From Amphimedon queenslandica (lineage: Eukaryota > Porifera > Demospongiae > Haplosclerida > Niphatidae), in contig NW_003546372.1 of NCBI RefSeq assembly GCF_000090795.2, positions 126,661-190,660 of the forward strand: DNA of 64,000 nt, given 5' to 3'. The notes beneath the pieces are model-generated. The model was given only the letters and a program-made list of their open reading frames with translations, was not told where the DNA came from and ran no database searches. Positions 49,171-61,200 of the stretch are shown in pieces. The position numbers and the translations under genes are program-made. Every line of letters begins with the position of its first letter. The first letter of the stretch is position 1.

Positions 49171-49603
49171 CCTATAATTGATTTCACCGTCGCGCTATCT
49201 ATCTATTATATTTATTTATTTGTATGTCCACACTTACATTTCTTCTATACACGTTGTATTAGAGAAATAACAAGCCTTAGCAACCACCCGCCCACGCTCC
49301 TTTACATGAGTGGGTGTGGCCACGGCAAACAAAATGGCGGCTTACACATGGAACAAAGTTAAGAGCTTTCTAACAGCAAGAGAGCATAGGATACTGTCTA
49401 AAGACTTCTCTAGAAGCATTATAAGGTAGAGAGAGCCTCTATAAGTCTTAATAATGACCAAGTTGTACTTGCAAGGTGGTGAAATCAATTATAGGAATAT
49501 TTTTTACCCTGTTACGCTTGTTATTGATGGATCAATGAATAATAATAAAGCTAGGCGTGGCTCATTATTGCTACAAAAAAGCAAAGACGCATTTTAACAT
49601 AAA
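49171..49603 (+). other. Intergenic stretch with a possible orphan first exon
   Basis: Between CD225 genes 1 and 2. The stretch 49334-49425 reads MAAYTWNKVKSFLTAREHRI and on to a good donor (AAG|GTAGAG), preceded by AAA before ATG. I find no second exon for it. Otherwise nothing recognised. Confidence 0.3.
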
Positions 49604-50233
49604 ATGGCATCAAGTGAAGCAAGCACTACAGTACCACCCACTCCTAGTGCCCCAGCAGAGTTTGAACTTCAGCAGAGCCCACCTACTGGACAAGATGCAG
49701 CAGCAGTAGAGCTGCAACCACCTCCATATGAACCAACTGCTGTGAGTGCTATTACAGCTCAACCAATAATAACCACTCAACAGCCATCAGCAGCTCCTAA
49801 TGGGCAAATTCAAGAGATAGTAAGACAATGTGTACAAAATTACTATCATTTTTATTATTATTCATAGCACGATGATCCTAATTACAGAAGTCAAGAATAC
49901 AATCCACAAATGGTGTGTTCGTTATGTGTGCTGGTGACATGTCTCATTTGCTGCAACTTTTCATCGTTAATGTTTACAGTGCCTGCTGTAATATTCTCAT
50001 GGAGAGTAAGTGCCAAGTCAATAAATATTATTATCATTATTAATGATCTGTAGGCAGTACAAGCTGCTCAAGAAAATAAGTATCGTGATGCAGATCAGAG
50101 GAAGAATGTTGCTTATACATGTGTATTGCTAGCAATGTTCCAGTTTTTCATTATGATTATACTACTGGCTATTGCTGCTGCAGTATTTACTTTAGTAGAA
50201 ACTGATGTAATAGATATAAGTGCATCTGAGTGA
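49604..50233 (+). CDS. CD225/dispanin-like two-span membrane protein 2
   Basis: Exons 49604-49819, 49868-50005 and 50054-50233 give 177 residues. The Pro/Ala-rich N-terminus has QPPPYEPT (PPxY). Span 1 is SLCVLVTCLICCNFSSLMFT, the loop SWRAVQAAQENKYRDADQRK, and span 2 AYTCVLLAMFQFFIMIILLA. The middle exon is 138 bases with the same phase as the matching exon in gene 1, and the loop is close in sequence, so the two are a recent tandem pair within the cluster. Confidence 0.8.
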
Positions 50234-50325
50234 AATTTAAGTAGATATAAGCTCTAAATGAATTATGTTTACAAATTAAGGTGTGGCTCATTGTTGTTTG
50301 CTGTTGTCTGAAAGTGCAGCAATTA

Positions 50326-50357
50326 ATGGATAGTGCTCCTCCCTATGATCCTAATAT
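50326..50357 (+). CDS. Start of a further CD225-like gene, cut by the gap
   Basis: ATG 50326 opens MDSAPPYDPN, again with a PPxY motif near the start, then runs into the gap. Its position in the cluster and the motif suggest another member. The membrane segments are not visible. Confidence 0.45.
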
Positions 50358-50952
50358 NNNNNNNNNNNNNNNNNNNNNNNNNNNNNNNNNNNNNNNNNNN
50401 NNNNNNNNNNNNNNNNNNNNNNNNNNNNNNNNNNNNNNNNNNNNNNNNNNNNNNNNNNNNNNNNNNNNNNNNNNNNNNNNNNNNNNNNNNNNNNNNNNNN
50501 NNNNNNNNNNNNNNNNNNNNNNNNNNNNNNNNNNNNNNNNNNNNNNNNNNNNNNNNNNNNNNNNNNNNNNNNNNNNNNNNNNNNNNNNNNNNNNNNNNNN
50601 NNNNNNNNNNNNNNNNNNNNNNNNNNNNNNNNNNNNNNNNNNNNNNNNNNNNNNNNNNNNNNNNNNNNNNNNNNNNNNNNNNNNNNNNNNNNNNNNNNNN
50701 NNNNNNNNNNNNNNNNNNNNNNNNNNNNNNNNNNNNNNNNNNNNNNNNNNNNNNNNNNNNNNNNNNNNNNNNNNNNNNNNNNNNNNNNNNNNNNNNNNNN
50801 NNNNNNNNNNNNNNNNNNNNNNNNNNNNNNNNNNNNNNNNNNNNNNNNNNNNNNNNNNNNNNNNNNNNNNNNNNNNNNNNNNNNNNNNNNNNNNNNNNNN
50901 NNNNNNNNNNNNNNNNNNNNNNNNNNNNNNNNNNNNNNNNNNNNNNNNNNNN
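50358..50952. other. Assembly gap, 595 N
   Basis: Unread bases inside the CD225 cluster; open frames reported across it mean nothing. Confidence 1.
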
Positions 50953-51240
50953 TCAAATTCTCTTTGCTAAAAAAGCAATAAAATTATAGCATTTGCATAA
51001 TATTCTCAATGGAGGTTGAATCAGTCTTAAGAGAATTGCTAGTACATGATGTCATGATATACAGAAGACATGCAAACAGCATGAGAGAGTAACATAGACA
51101 TGATAGATTTGTATGGATCATTGTATACCGGATAGACGAAACAGGTGCTGTAAAAATTATACATTCCTGTGGTCTCATTCTAAGGACAACACAGACAGGG
51201 CTTCTGTATCAGTCAGCAATCCCGTTCTCTTTGCGAGGTA
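50953..51240. other. Sequence right of the gap
   Basis: AT-rich, no recognisable CD225 loop or span. It probably holds the 3' UTR of the interrupted gene and the promoter of gene 3. Confidence 0.4.
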
Positions 51241-53120
51241 ATGGATCAAAACAATCAGGAGGAGCAGCAGCAGCAGGTTAGCGTACCATTGGTCTGTAAT
51301 AATAAATACTTAACTGTATGGGCATTGTTTTGACCACCTTGGTTAGAAATATGTAAACCAAACGGTTTATTAATTATTGTTTTATGAGATTGTAGCAATG
51401 CCTATACATCAATGTCCTTGTGGTGTTATTATTTAAAATTGTATGCTATGTAGGATGAAGTTGTTACTATTCCTGAATCACCACATGAGAAGACTCCTTT
51501 CTCAGATTCAGAGCCAAGACAGTTATCTCCTGCTCCTCTACCCCCACTCCGGCCTCCCCCACAGCAACGACCTCAATCAACATTTGAAGCTGGTAGTTCT
51601 GCAACATTACCTGCCCGACCTTTATCAGCTAGCGTTGACTACTCTACTGGAGATTTAATTTACGATAAATTACCAGAGACTCTCCCAAGACCTCCGAAAT
51701 CTACTCCGGCTCCTTCCATGAAACCAGTAGTAAGACTTGTGCACTGACTGTATTGAATTTGCATACAGTAATATTATTGCAAGAGCTTGTACATAGGAAG
51801 CCTATCTTTGAAATTCCTTGAATTAGACATTCATTCCAATAGCTTGAGCTTATTAGCGAGTAATTCAATATCATTGTTAAGTTTGACAACATGCTCTTTA
51901 AAGCTGCATATATTGTGCATCAATATAGTCATTATTATAGTCTTTGTGCTGCCTATTAACACAACAGGATAATCTTATAAATGTACTGGAGCAAATGCTG
52001 AGATAGTATATCTATGAATAATGTTATATATCTATGAATAATGTTAAAAGGAGGATGTTATTACTAGTACTCCACCCTTTTAGATTGAAGAAAAGAATAT
52101 GGCAGAGGTGAAACAAGAGGAGCCCGTTGAAGAAGTAGAGAAGAAACCACCACCAGCAGAAGAAGGGGAGGATGATTACCCCAGGGACTACAAGACGTGC
52201 ACAATTATTACCATGATACTCTGTAGCCTCATACTAAACGTCTTCTCCTTTGCCTGTCTCGTCCCTGCCTATTATTATTCTTCTCAAGTAAGTTTTTGTC
52301 TAAGAGACTAGTTTTTATCCAATAGACACGAGGTCACACGTGTGATTTGCCTTTTTCGTTTAGTTTGGCACCATTTTCTTGTAAATTGTGTAACATTTTG
52401 TCGATATGTAAAGAATTTCGTTATTTTTTCATTATATGTATATACATGAGCAATAACATGTGTACAGCAATGCCACATACAAGTACACAACATTGGAAAA
52501 GAATGCATGGTACAGTACGATTAATTTTATTTATTTGTAAAACCGTTAGATCTCTATTGCAATGATATGAAATAGTAAAATTATAGTGCCACTATACCAA
52601 GAATGTATACTACTAGTAACCAATCATAACATTCTATGAAATACTATGGGAAGAATTTCATTGTACTGAATATTTCATTGTACTAAATATTGATTTAAAT
52701 TTGAAGTTTAGAATATTTTGTTTATTCATGCGTGTAATTGAAAGCACTGTAGTTTGTGTAGTCATATTGAGTAAAAACAGTGTATTAAGGAACAAGGATA
52801 GGAACTGATAAATGAGAAGTGTATAATGTTTATAATAAGTTATGAATGAAACTCTTTTGTAGTATTACATGTTAGATTGTATTTAAATTCTCAATAGTCT
52901 CAATGGAATTCTATAGCTCATAGCTGTATAGCTACCTGGTTACTTATTATTTCTTTGATAGGCTAAATTGAAGTATAAAGATGGAGAATTTGATGACGGG
53001 GTTAAATTGGCTAAGAGGTCCTTGGTACTTAACCTCATCACAGTGATATGCACGTTTCTAGCCGTCTTGCTTATTTTTATCATAGTTATGGTAGCATTTG
53101 GTGCTGCAGGATTATTCTGA
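51241..53120 (+). CDS. CD225/dispanin-like two-span membrane protein 3
   Basis: Exons 51241-51276, 51454-51729, 52084-52287 and 52962-53120 give 224 residues. The N-terminus is long, Pro-rich (PLPPLRPPPQQRP) and then acidic (EEPVEEVEKKPPPAEEGEDD). Span 1 is CTIITMILCSLILNVFSFAC, the loop AKLKYKDGEFDDGVKLAKRS, and span 2 LNLITVICTFLAVLLIFIIV. Loop form (YxxGxxxxxxxxAKRS) is close to classic CD225. No PPxY seen. The intron of 674 bases between span 1 and the loop is at the shared position. Confidence 0.8.
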
Positions 53121-53372
53121 GCTATAAAATGAATTATCAGTGATTATTATTATTATTGATTATTGTCGCTCTCTTTTTATTAATTAACTAACATTGCATT
53201 TTCCGATCTTCAGTTTTTATCTTCTTTCCTTATCAGTTTGTGGTTACAATGGTTATTACAATAAAACAGTTTAATTAATTAATTTATATTGTGCCACGCC
53301 TCCCTAATTAATTAAATTGTTATTGAGTCGAGTATAATTTAATACGCACACTCCCACTTCGTTTCTTCTTGA

Positions 53373-54102
53373 ATGGCTCGCGCTCCTCCAAACAGAGGAT
53401 CATATATTCCTCTTTCCACTGCAAATCCAGAGCCACCACCTGCTTACACTCCTGTAGATGCTTCCAGTAATTTTAATTCAGGGACCAACCCAAATCCTAC
53501 GGCCCAACAGCAACAGCAATCATCAGTAAGTGCCCGCTGTCATGGTGAATATTGACAGCATTCTCAATCTGTTTCCTTGTAGAACGTAGTTGTTGTAAGC
53601 CAGCCAGGTGCTCAACGGATCCAACAGATTCAACATATCGCTCGTCCTAACGATTATCTTATACTAACGACGCTCCTATGTCTCTGCTGTCTGTTTCTTG
53701 GAAATTTTATAACTCTGGTCTGTCTATTCCCTGCTTTCATTCTAAGCCTAATTGTAAGTGTTGTACTTTTGACAGTTGTGTGAAATTTATGTATTAATTA
53801 TTTTCTGCTGACCAAGTGAAAGTATAAAATTATGTTATGTATACTATTTGTGGGTGCATGTGTGGCCAACTCCATTAATAATAGTTATAAATAAAATGAT
53901 TTTTAGTTATTGTTGTTCCCACTGTGTATTTGTACAGGCTAGCAACTATAATGACCTCGGAGAGTATCGCTTTGCAAGAAAGTTTGGCTCGTCAGCTTGC
54001 ACCTGTAACATAATTGCAGTGCTATTCACTGCAGTGGTGGTGCTCTTGGCAGCTGTTATAATTATTGTCATGATGTTTGTTTTGGGTCTTATATCAGTTT
54101 AA
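53373..54102 (+). CDS. CD225/dispanin-like two-span membrane protein 4
   Basis: Exons 53373-53525, 53583-53753 and 53938-54102 give 162 residues. The N-terminus has EPPPAYTPV (PPxY) and a Gln run. Span 1 is LILTTLLCLCCLFLGNFITL, the loop ASNYNDLGEYRFARKFGSSA, and span 2 NIIAVLFTAVVVLLAAVIII. Cys residues in and next to span 1 recall the palmitoylated cysteines of IFITM proteins. The 3' end is convergent with gene 5 (214 bases between stops). Confidence 0.82.
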
Positions 54103-54316
54103 TGTGAATTGTAACTAATGGAATCAACATTAATGGTTACCACTGTCAATAATAGTGTTATACATGGTTATTCTTGACATTTATTAATTTGGAATCATTT
54201 CTGACACACACATACATATACTAACACTACACAACGTTATGATTAAAATCTGTTCAGTTTATAATAATTTGATATTAAAATGACTGAGTGAATTGATTGA
54301 TTATTTTTTTGAGGAG

Positions 54317-55466
54317 TTAATTGGTATTGGTTGCCACGACTACCACAACTGGAATAACAATAGAGATAATTCCAATTCCGGTTACAATTGAACTGATATT
54401 TAAGATGAAGGCACACCTACTGTAGCTGTTTGCCAAATTATATCGACCTTGTTTGTTGTAATGCTTTGACTACAAAAAGAAAGAATAGTCAGTATATAAA
54501 GTATTAAGTATTGTACATAATAATTGCTTACAAGACAAGACGATAACAAAGCAGCAATACCACAAATCACTCCAAAAGGATTGACAAAAAGACATAAAAA
54601 CATCACAATCACTGATATATGGAGATAACTAGATATGGCTGCTTCCTCTTCTATACTAACCGGCTTATCAGATGCGGAAGAACACTCCTTACCGTGACTG
54701 CTAACCTGAATGTGTAGAAAATACTAAAAATTAATATATTGCATTATTAGTATTTAGTAATAGTGTTAAAATTATGTAAAAAGATCTAGCCTTCATTAAT
54801 GCATTAGTAGTAGCAATGTTAACATTTTTTATTTATTTATTTATTTCAGAAATTTACAGTACACATTAATAGAGAGAAGCAGAGATTAGAAAAGAGAGTA
54901 AATAGCAGTACTGAGGGTAAAATTTTAAAACAAAAATAATGTAAACTAGCCTTTTCATCTTCAGGAGCTGGTGTCACGATTATAGGTGGTGGCTTCATTA
55001 CATGAGGACACAACAACAACTGAGAGTGGAGAGGAGGCTGAGACTGCTGTTGATGTAATTGGCTTGGATCCAATGGGAGTTCACTTGTTTCCAAATAGTC
55101 TCCAGGGGATGGTGGGGGAGCAGTTGGTAGCAGGAATGATGATACAGGAGTGTTGCGATCCAGTGGTAACTGCACTTTGCTGCTGTCCTGTGAGCCAGTG
55201 CTGATATTAGAGCTACCTCCAGAGTGGATCTTATTAGGTGTGCTTAATAGCTGAGTAGACAATGGAGTATTGTGTTCACCCCCATTATCAGTGGGGGAGG
55301 AGAAGGTTCCTGTACACTTTGCTTCTTTCTTGTAATAACTCAGTTTAGCGCTCAGTTCTTTGTGAAGAGCAACAACATCTGATACTTTTGGGGACAGAGA
55401 AGATCCACGGGTATAAATGGTAGAATTCTTTCCAGCCACTACACGACAGCTCTCAGGCGAAAGCAT
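54317..55466 (-). CDS. CD225/dispanin-like two-span membrane protein 5
   Basis: Exons 54951-55466, 54532-54705 and 54317-54469 give 280 residues. The N-terminal 170 residues are Ser/Pro/Gln-rich and disordered. Span 1 VIVMFLCLFVNPFGVICGIA has the NPFG-type signature, then loop SKHYNKQGRYNLANSYSRCA and span 2 LNISSIVTGIGIISIVIPVV. This is the closest of the five to the CD225 consensus. Only a GC donor (AAG|GCTAGT at 54950-54949) joins exon 1 to exon 2 in frame; the nearby GT would bring a stop. It faces away from the others and shares a 100-base divergent promoter with LIN54. Confidence 0.8.
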
Positions 55467-55566
55467 CTCTCAGATTACCAGCCAAAACATGTGACCCGAG
55501 CAATTTGATTGGTCTATTATTAGATTAGGCATAAGGCCACACCCACCAATAGCGCGAAGGATAAAA
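55467..55566. promoter_or_regulatory. Short divergent promoter, CD225 gene 5 / LIN54-like
   Basis: 100 bases between opposed starts. Function inferred from position. Confidence 0.5.
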
Positions 55567-58134
55567 ATGGCATCAATCCCACCAGTGAGAGGCCCTAGTA
55601 TAGGAATGAGTGGCAAAGACTTTAGTGATAGAGGGAACAGTGCAGCTGGAGGAATGCTACCTTCTAACAGTAACATATACTGTTGGCCCTATTGAGTTAT
55701 TATTGTATCACTATTGTAGGAGGAGGGGGAGGAGGAGGTATGGTGACTAATAATACATATCTCGTTACTAATAATGCACAAGTACTCACTCCGTCATCAA
55801 TAAACAATCAGCAAGTAAGCAAAAACGAATATTTGTGGTGACAGCAATTGGTGGGATGTGAAATTAGCTTTTTACATCTGAGATTTTGTAGTGACATAAT
55901 CATTAAAACAAAATGGCAGGTCTGATATATTCTCATAGAATCGCCAATTCTTAATCACTGCCAGTCACTAATGTTAATTCCTTGCTAATAATCATTTCCT
56001 ACTTTGATGTTATATTATTTGTATGTAGTCATTGTCAATACCAGTATCATCCAGTAACTCTCTTCGTAAAGTACTAGTGAAGCCTATTGCTCCTAAGCAA
56101 GGTCTTCCAATGGGTATGGTCCCAGGATTAGTGGCCACGCCCAATAACACAGGTTGGTATACTATTTTTGTATATTTTTAGTAATTTTATTCAAAAAAGG
56201 TCCAAATTTATTGACGTCTAGTGATCAAGGAGGTGGAGCTTATACTCATAATTACTTACAAGTAATTAATTATTGGTATATACCACCCACCTGTTTAATT
56301 AATTTATAGTTACAGACACTTACCCAAAATGCTGCCCCTCCATTGTCTGCTGGTGTTACCGTGACAACAGAACAAGGAAAGACTGCTACCATTCCTCCAC
56401 CTTCTCATCAACAATCTAAACCAAAAAGGTAAACATTAATTATTATATTTATTTATTTGTTTGTATTGAAATAATAATGATAGGAGAACATCGTCACAGA
56501 GTTCAGGGAGGTGTGTTGTTGTTTATTGTTGTTGTTGTTATTATTATTATTATTATTATTATTGTTACAGTGGCGCTAACCTAGCATCAAATAAACCAAG
56601 AAAACCTTGTAATTGTAAAAACTCACAATGTCTGAAACTGTAAGAACCATGTTATTATTATTGTTATTATTATTATTATTATCATATAATCTTCTTTTAT
56701 TCAGTTATTGTGATTGCTTTGCCAATGGTGAGTTTTGTCGGGATTCTTGTAACTGTCAGAATTGTAAGAATAGTTTCCAACACGAAGGAGACAGATCAAG
56801 AGCAGTAAAGGTAGCGTGTGAAAACATGATTACATGATACATGTACATGAACATTTTCATTTGAAGGCATGTCTCGAGAGAAATCCAAATGCTTTTAAAC
56901 CTAAAGTTGGTCACGGAAGAGTTGTAAGTTACTCCCCATATGTACCATTAGTCCATTATACTGGTGGCCATTGCCTTTTATTGTTAGGGAGATGAAAGGA
57001 GACACATTAAAGGCAAACATGTTCAATCATCACTTACCTTATGTACATGTACTCTTACTTTTTGTTTAGGCTGTAACTGTAAAAAATCAAGTTGTCTCAA
57101 GAATTATTGTGAATGCTACGAAGTTAGTTTGAACATAATTTATTAGCAAGTAGTCTTTACCCTTCCTCTCTCTCTCTCTCTCTCTAGGCTAAGATACCCT
57201 GTTCTCATTTATGTCGATGTGTTGGTTGTCAGAATCTTGCTGATAGACCAGAGGGTAAAGGACTAATGCAGTTAGCTAATGCAGCAGGTAAGAACGTGCA
57301 TTGAGAATAGAAACAAATGCTTGCATGAGTCAAAGTGTCAGTTTGAAGCTTACACACTTTCTACCATAGGGCGCCTTTTTTGAGGGCTGTAAATTTTACA
57401 AATTTGCCTTTGCAGAATTAATTTTCACAAATTTATGCCGTCTGCCATCTTTTACCATAATAATTTTGATTTTCACAGAAATAATTTTTGTGAATCTTTA
57501 AAAAGTTGCAAAATCCGCAAAATTTACAGCCCTTGAAAAAAAAGGCACCCTGCGGTATCATTTTGTTTCTATAGCACTTTGAGTTGCGACACAAGTGCAC
57601 AAAAAGTAATGTGTCATATTGAGAGCCTGCCTTAACGAGTACTGATTGACTATTCATGATCTCTCTTGATAGATCTACGTACCCAGCAACAGAAGGCAGC
57701 ATCAAACCATTTCCTAGACCAGCTGGAATTCTTTACTCCTCACTATTCACAAAGGCTGCAAGAAGAGAAACAACGGTAAAAATTATTACTTGTTATTGTA
57801 AATTTGATGCTACTTAATCATTTTGTTAGCTTGCCATATTCATTTGTCAATAAAGATGTCACTAAGGCAACAACTTTATGTTTGTTGGAAGAGGCCAGTC
57901 ATTGTGCATCTGTAAGTTCCATTCTATTATTATTATTATTATTATTATTGTAGAGTGGTAAATCACCTGTTGATATTGAGAGGGCTGTACTCATTGAATT
58001 TGGCCGTTGTTTAGAACAAATCATTAACTCTTCAGAGACAGGTAAATGTCATTAAAATCATTAATTATTATCATTATAAATTATCATTAATAGCAAATCA
58101 AGTGCATAGAGAGGGTGTGTCTGGAATGGTATAA
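55567..58134 (+). CDS. LIN54: LIN54-like CXC (CRC) domain protein
   Basis: About 14 exons, starting 55567-55669, 55720-55814, 56029-56152 and 56200-56261, with the stop at 58132-58134. A Gly/Pro/Thr-rich N-terminus leads to two CXC repeats, KPCNCKNSQCLKLYCDCFA and KGCNCKKSSCLKNYCECYE, each followed by a Cys-rich half (NCQNC, CRCVGC) and joined by RNPNAFKPKV. The C-terminal helices (ASHCAS...VLIEFGRCLEQIINS) match LIN54. LIN54 is the DNA-binding part of MuvB/DREAM; its CXC tyrosines read the CHR element of cell-cycle genes. One exon (56988-57012) appears to end at a GC donor (AAAG|GCAAAC). The protein looks shorter than human LIN54 (749), mostly in the N-terminus. Confidence 0.9.
57362..57557. 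mobile_element. MITE, TACCGTAGGGGACC family, second copy
   Basis: taccatagggcgcctttttt at the left and aaaggcaccctgcggta at the right, with gagggctgtaaatttta mirrored inside. It shares its body with 40439-40621 in opposite orientation. 196 bases, in a LIN54 intron. Confidence 0.88.
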
Positions 58135-58219
58135 ACACATTATAAATGAACTAAAAACTAACAAACAAACACTCACATTAATATTAATGATGTTAATTTT
58201 ATTTATCAATAATGCCTTA

Positions 58220-61200
58220 TTAGTCTTCACTTGATGATGATGATGATGAAGATTCTGAGACTACAGGAGCTGCTGCTGGTCTTTTTCTCTTCCCTCCTCT
58301 TCCTCTCTTACTAACTGACACTACTTCATCATCTATCTAATAATTAATAAAATTAAAATTAATTATAAAAAACTAATTCAAATCTAGTAAGTACCTCCTC
58401 AATATCAAGTTTCGATATCTTTCTTTTTCTTGATTGCCCTCTCCCTCTCTTTCCTCTCCCCCTCCCTGTCTCTTTGCTTGTACTTTCTTCTTCGTTGCTG
58501 GTCAAACGAGTTATGGCAGCTCTTAATCTCTTGCTCTTGTGTCCCCTTCCACTAAAAGGAGGCAAAGGAAGGGGAGGGGCAGTGGGCGGGGTCTCTTTTG
58601 ATTTGACAGCTCTTCTAAGTACAGGCAGTAATAATTTGTCAGTGTGTGATATGCTCCATCCAAACTTATCTAAAGTAAAACTAAAAGAAAGATATAAAAT
58701 GACAAATATGCAGAAAATTTGCCTTTATACAACAGACACATTGCATGCAGAATAATATAGATAAACAGCATGATGCTTCATTAGCTGACAAGCACTATAA
58801 TAATACATTGCTTTTTGAGTAAGTTTTAAAATTCAAAAAAATACAACTTTGATCAGAACCAGCTCAAAGTTGATATTCACAGTAAAGATATATTAGAAAA
58901 ATTATAAAAATAGAGATTTCCCTCATTTTCATTTTTGACAAAATTTGGCGAAAGAGTACAGGGTGTTTGGCTTAATTTTTAGCAACTTCAAAAAATCGAA
59001 TTTGATCAAAAGTTGATACACACTATAAGGACATGTATATGTATCAAAAAATTTAAAAATGGAGAATTCTTTTATTCATTTTTCGCAAAACTTGGCCAAA
59101 GATCAAAGGCTATAGCCTTCAGTCATAAATTCATATAAGTTGAAATTTGATCGAAATCAACTCAAAGTCAATACACAACATAAGGACATGTATATGTATC
59201 AGAAAAATGTCAAAATTTCTAGTAGCCATTTTTGACAAATATTTGGCTCACAACAACCACAGCCTTTAGTCAGTGGCCAAATTTTTGAGCAGCTTTAAAA
59301 ATTATAAAAATCCAATATTGATTGGAATTAGCTTGAAGTTGATACACACCATACGAACATGTATATGTATCAGAAAAATTATAAAAATGTAGAGTTCTCT
59401 CATTTGTTGAAATACCCTGTATTATATATAGTACAGTGTCTCTTTGACCCAATTTTTGAGCAACTTGACGATCCATGGACAAGAAGTTGCATGTGGAGGA
59501 TTCTGAATTGTACATCTATAATAAGAATTATTATTATTACTCTCTGATGAGATCTAAATCAGCAGTTCCCCATTCAAATGTTTCCTTAGAATCATCAACA
59601 GCTGGTCTCATGTACTGATCCCTTATCAATACATTAGGGAAATCATCAGGGAAGGACAGCCCCCTCTAAAACAAACAAAAATACTATCATAATAAATAAT
59701 GATAGTTTTTACTATTTTCTTTTGTAGAGGTGATTCTTTCAAGTTGTTGACTGTATTACAGTCAATGTTACACTGTCTGTGTGAAATAAAATTTGCAACT
59801 TAATTTTTTGACCACACCTACTTCAGTTTTATTAACGGCTCCAATCCTTCACCTTTGAAGAACTGAACTAGCTCTAAAGCATTGACCACACCCACACCTA
59901 ATTAAGAAAATAATTAACAATGCACCTCCCCCTCTCTTAATTACCTTCTATTCCATCAGTATAATCGCATCCTAATAAATATGCCAATATAATTAAGTTA
60001 TTTCTATCTAATCCGAGAAGTGTTTCAATGTCAGCATTCCGGTAATATTCGACATCGTGAGACCCAGTGAACATGTGCCTGTATACATTCATGCCACCAA
60101 AGAGAAAGACGTCATTATCATCAGTGATGGTTCCTTGTGTCAGAGACAGTGACTCAAGAGTAGAGCACTGGGCTTCAGCTTCTGAGGGACTTTCCAAATA
60201 AGGTAAACCAAATAATCGTAACAATTCCTGATAAAATTTATAAAATACATTCCACCACACTACATGTATTATTAATTATACCTTTGCCTCTTCGATAATG
60301 CTGGTAGTAAGGCCAGCAGTTCTTCTTTCTTGCTTATTTGTTTCTTTATTAATACTTTCCAGTTCTTCTGTTATTCTCACCTCCATCTCTTTAGTTGGTA
60401 ACTCCATTAGCTCTTTGGCATCTTCCACAGCAGCCACCATCTCTTCTTCATTAATGGCTGATCCCTCCTTCCCTCTCTCCTCTTCCTCTCTCTTTTCCTC
60501 TTCCTTCTCTTCTATTCTTTCGTCATAATTCGTTCTTTTTTCTTCTGTTGTTTCTTTATTAATAGTCAATGGTTCATCAATTTTTACCTCTTCAAATTCA
60601 ATTTCTGATTCAGAAGATGATTCGTTGATGAGGATTGTCTGATTGTTAGCTAATTTCTCAACTGGTAAATGCTGCAGAACATTAGAATCACTGATATCAG
60701 TCTGAGAAGCATCACGAGACAAGTGAACAGTATCATCTTCTTTGGCATCATAATGTTCAGGTGGATCAGCCTCAGTAACAGGAGGAGTAGCTACTATAGG
60801 AGAGCCCACTTTACCAGCTGTAGGACTATTCCTCACGTCATCAGTTGTAGGAGAGTCCATTTTACCAGCTGTAGGACTAACAACATTCTTGACAACATTA
60901 CTAGCAGTAGGAGCGTTCATTTCATCAGCAGCTACAGGAGAATGAAAGCCCATTTCACTAGCAGCTACAAGAGTATCAAGTGGGCTAGCATTGCCTGTAG
61001 TGAAATCATCAGATCTCTCTTGTATATCAGGTGTATCCGTAATATGCTGACTATCAGTGGCTTCCTCCATTGTACTACTACTAATGAAAGAGTCTGTGCC
61101 CTGTATTAATATGTATCTTCTTTCTTCAGTTGATAAAATACGATTAGCTTCAACTTGTACGTTTGTTCCCTGAGGTATTCCCAGTGAATTTGATTGGCTA

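Noticed and set aside
50281-50989. Three ORFs across the N run
   Set aside because: They exist only because Ns do not give stop codons.
60298-61109. Plus-strand Ser/Val/Ile-rich ORFs
   Set aside because: Antisense of the acidic ERCC5 spacer exon.
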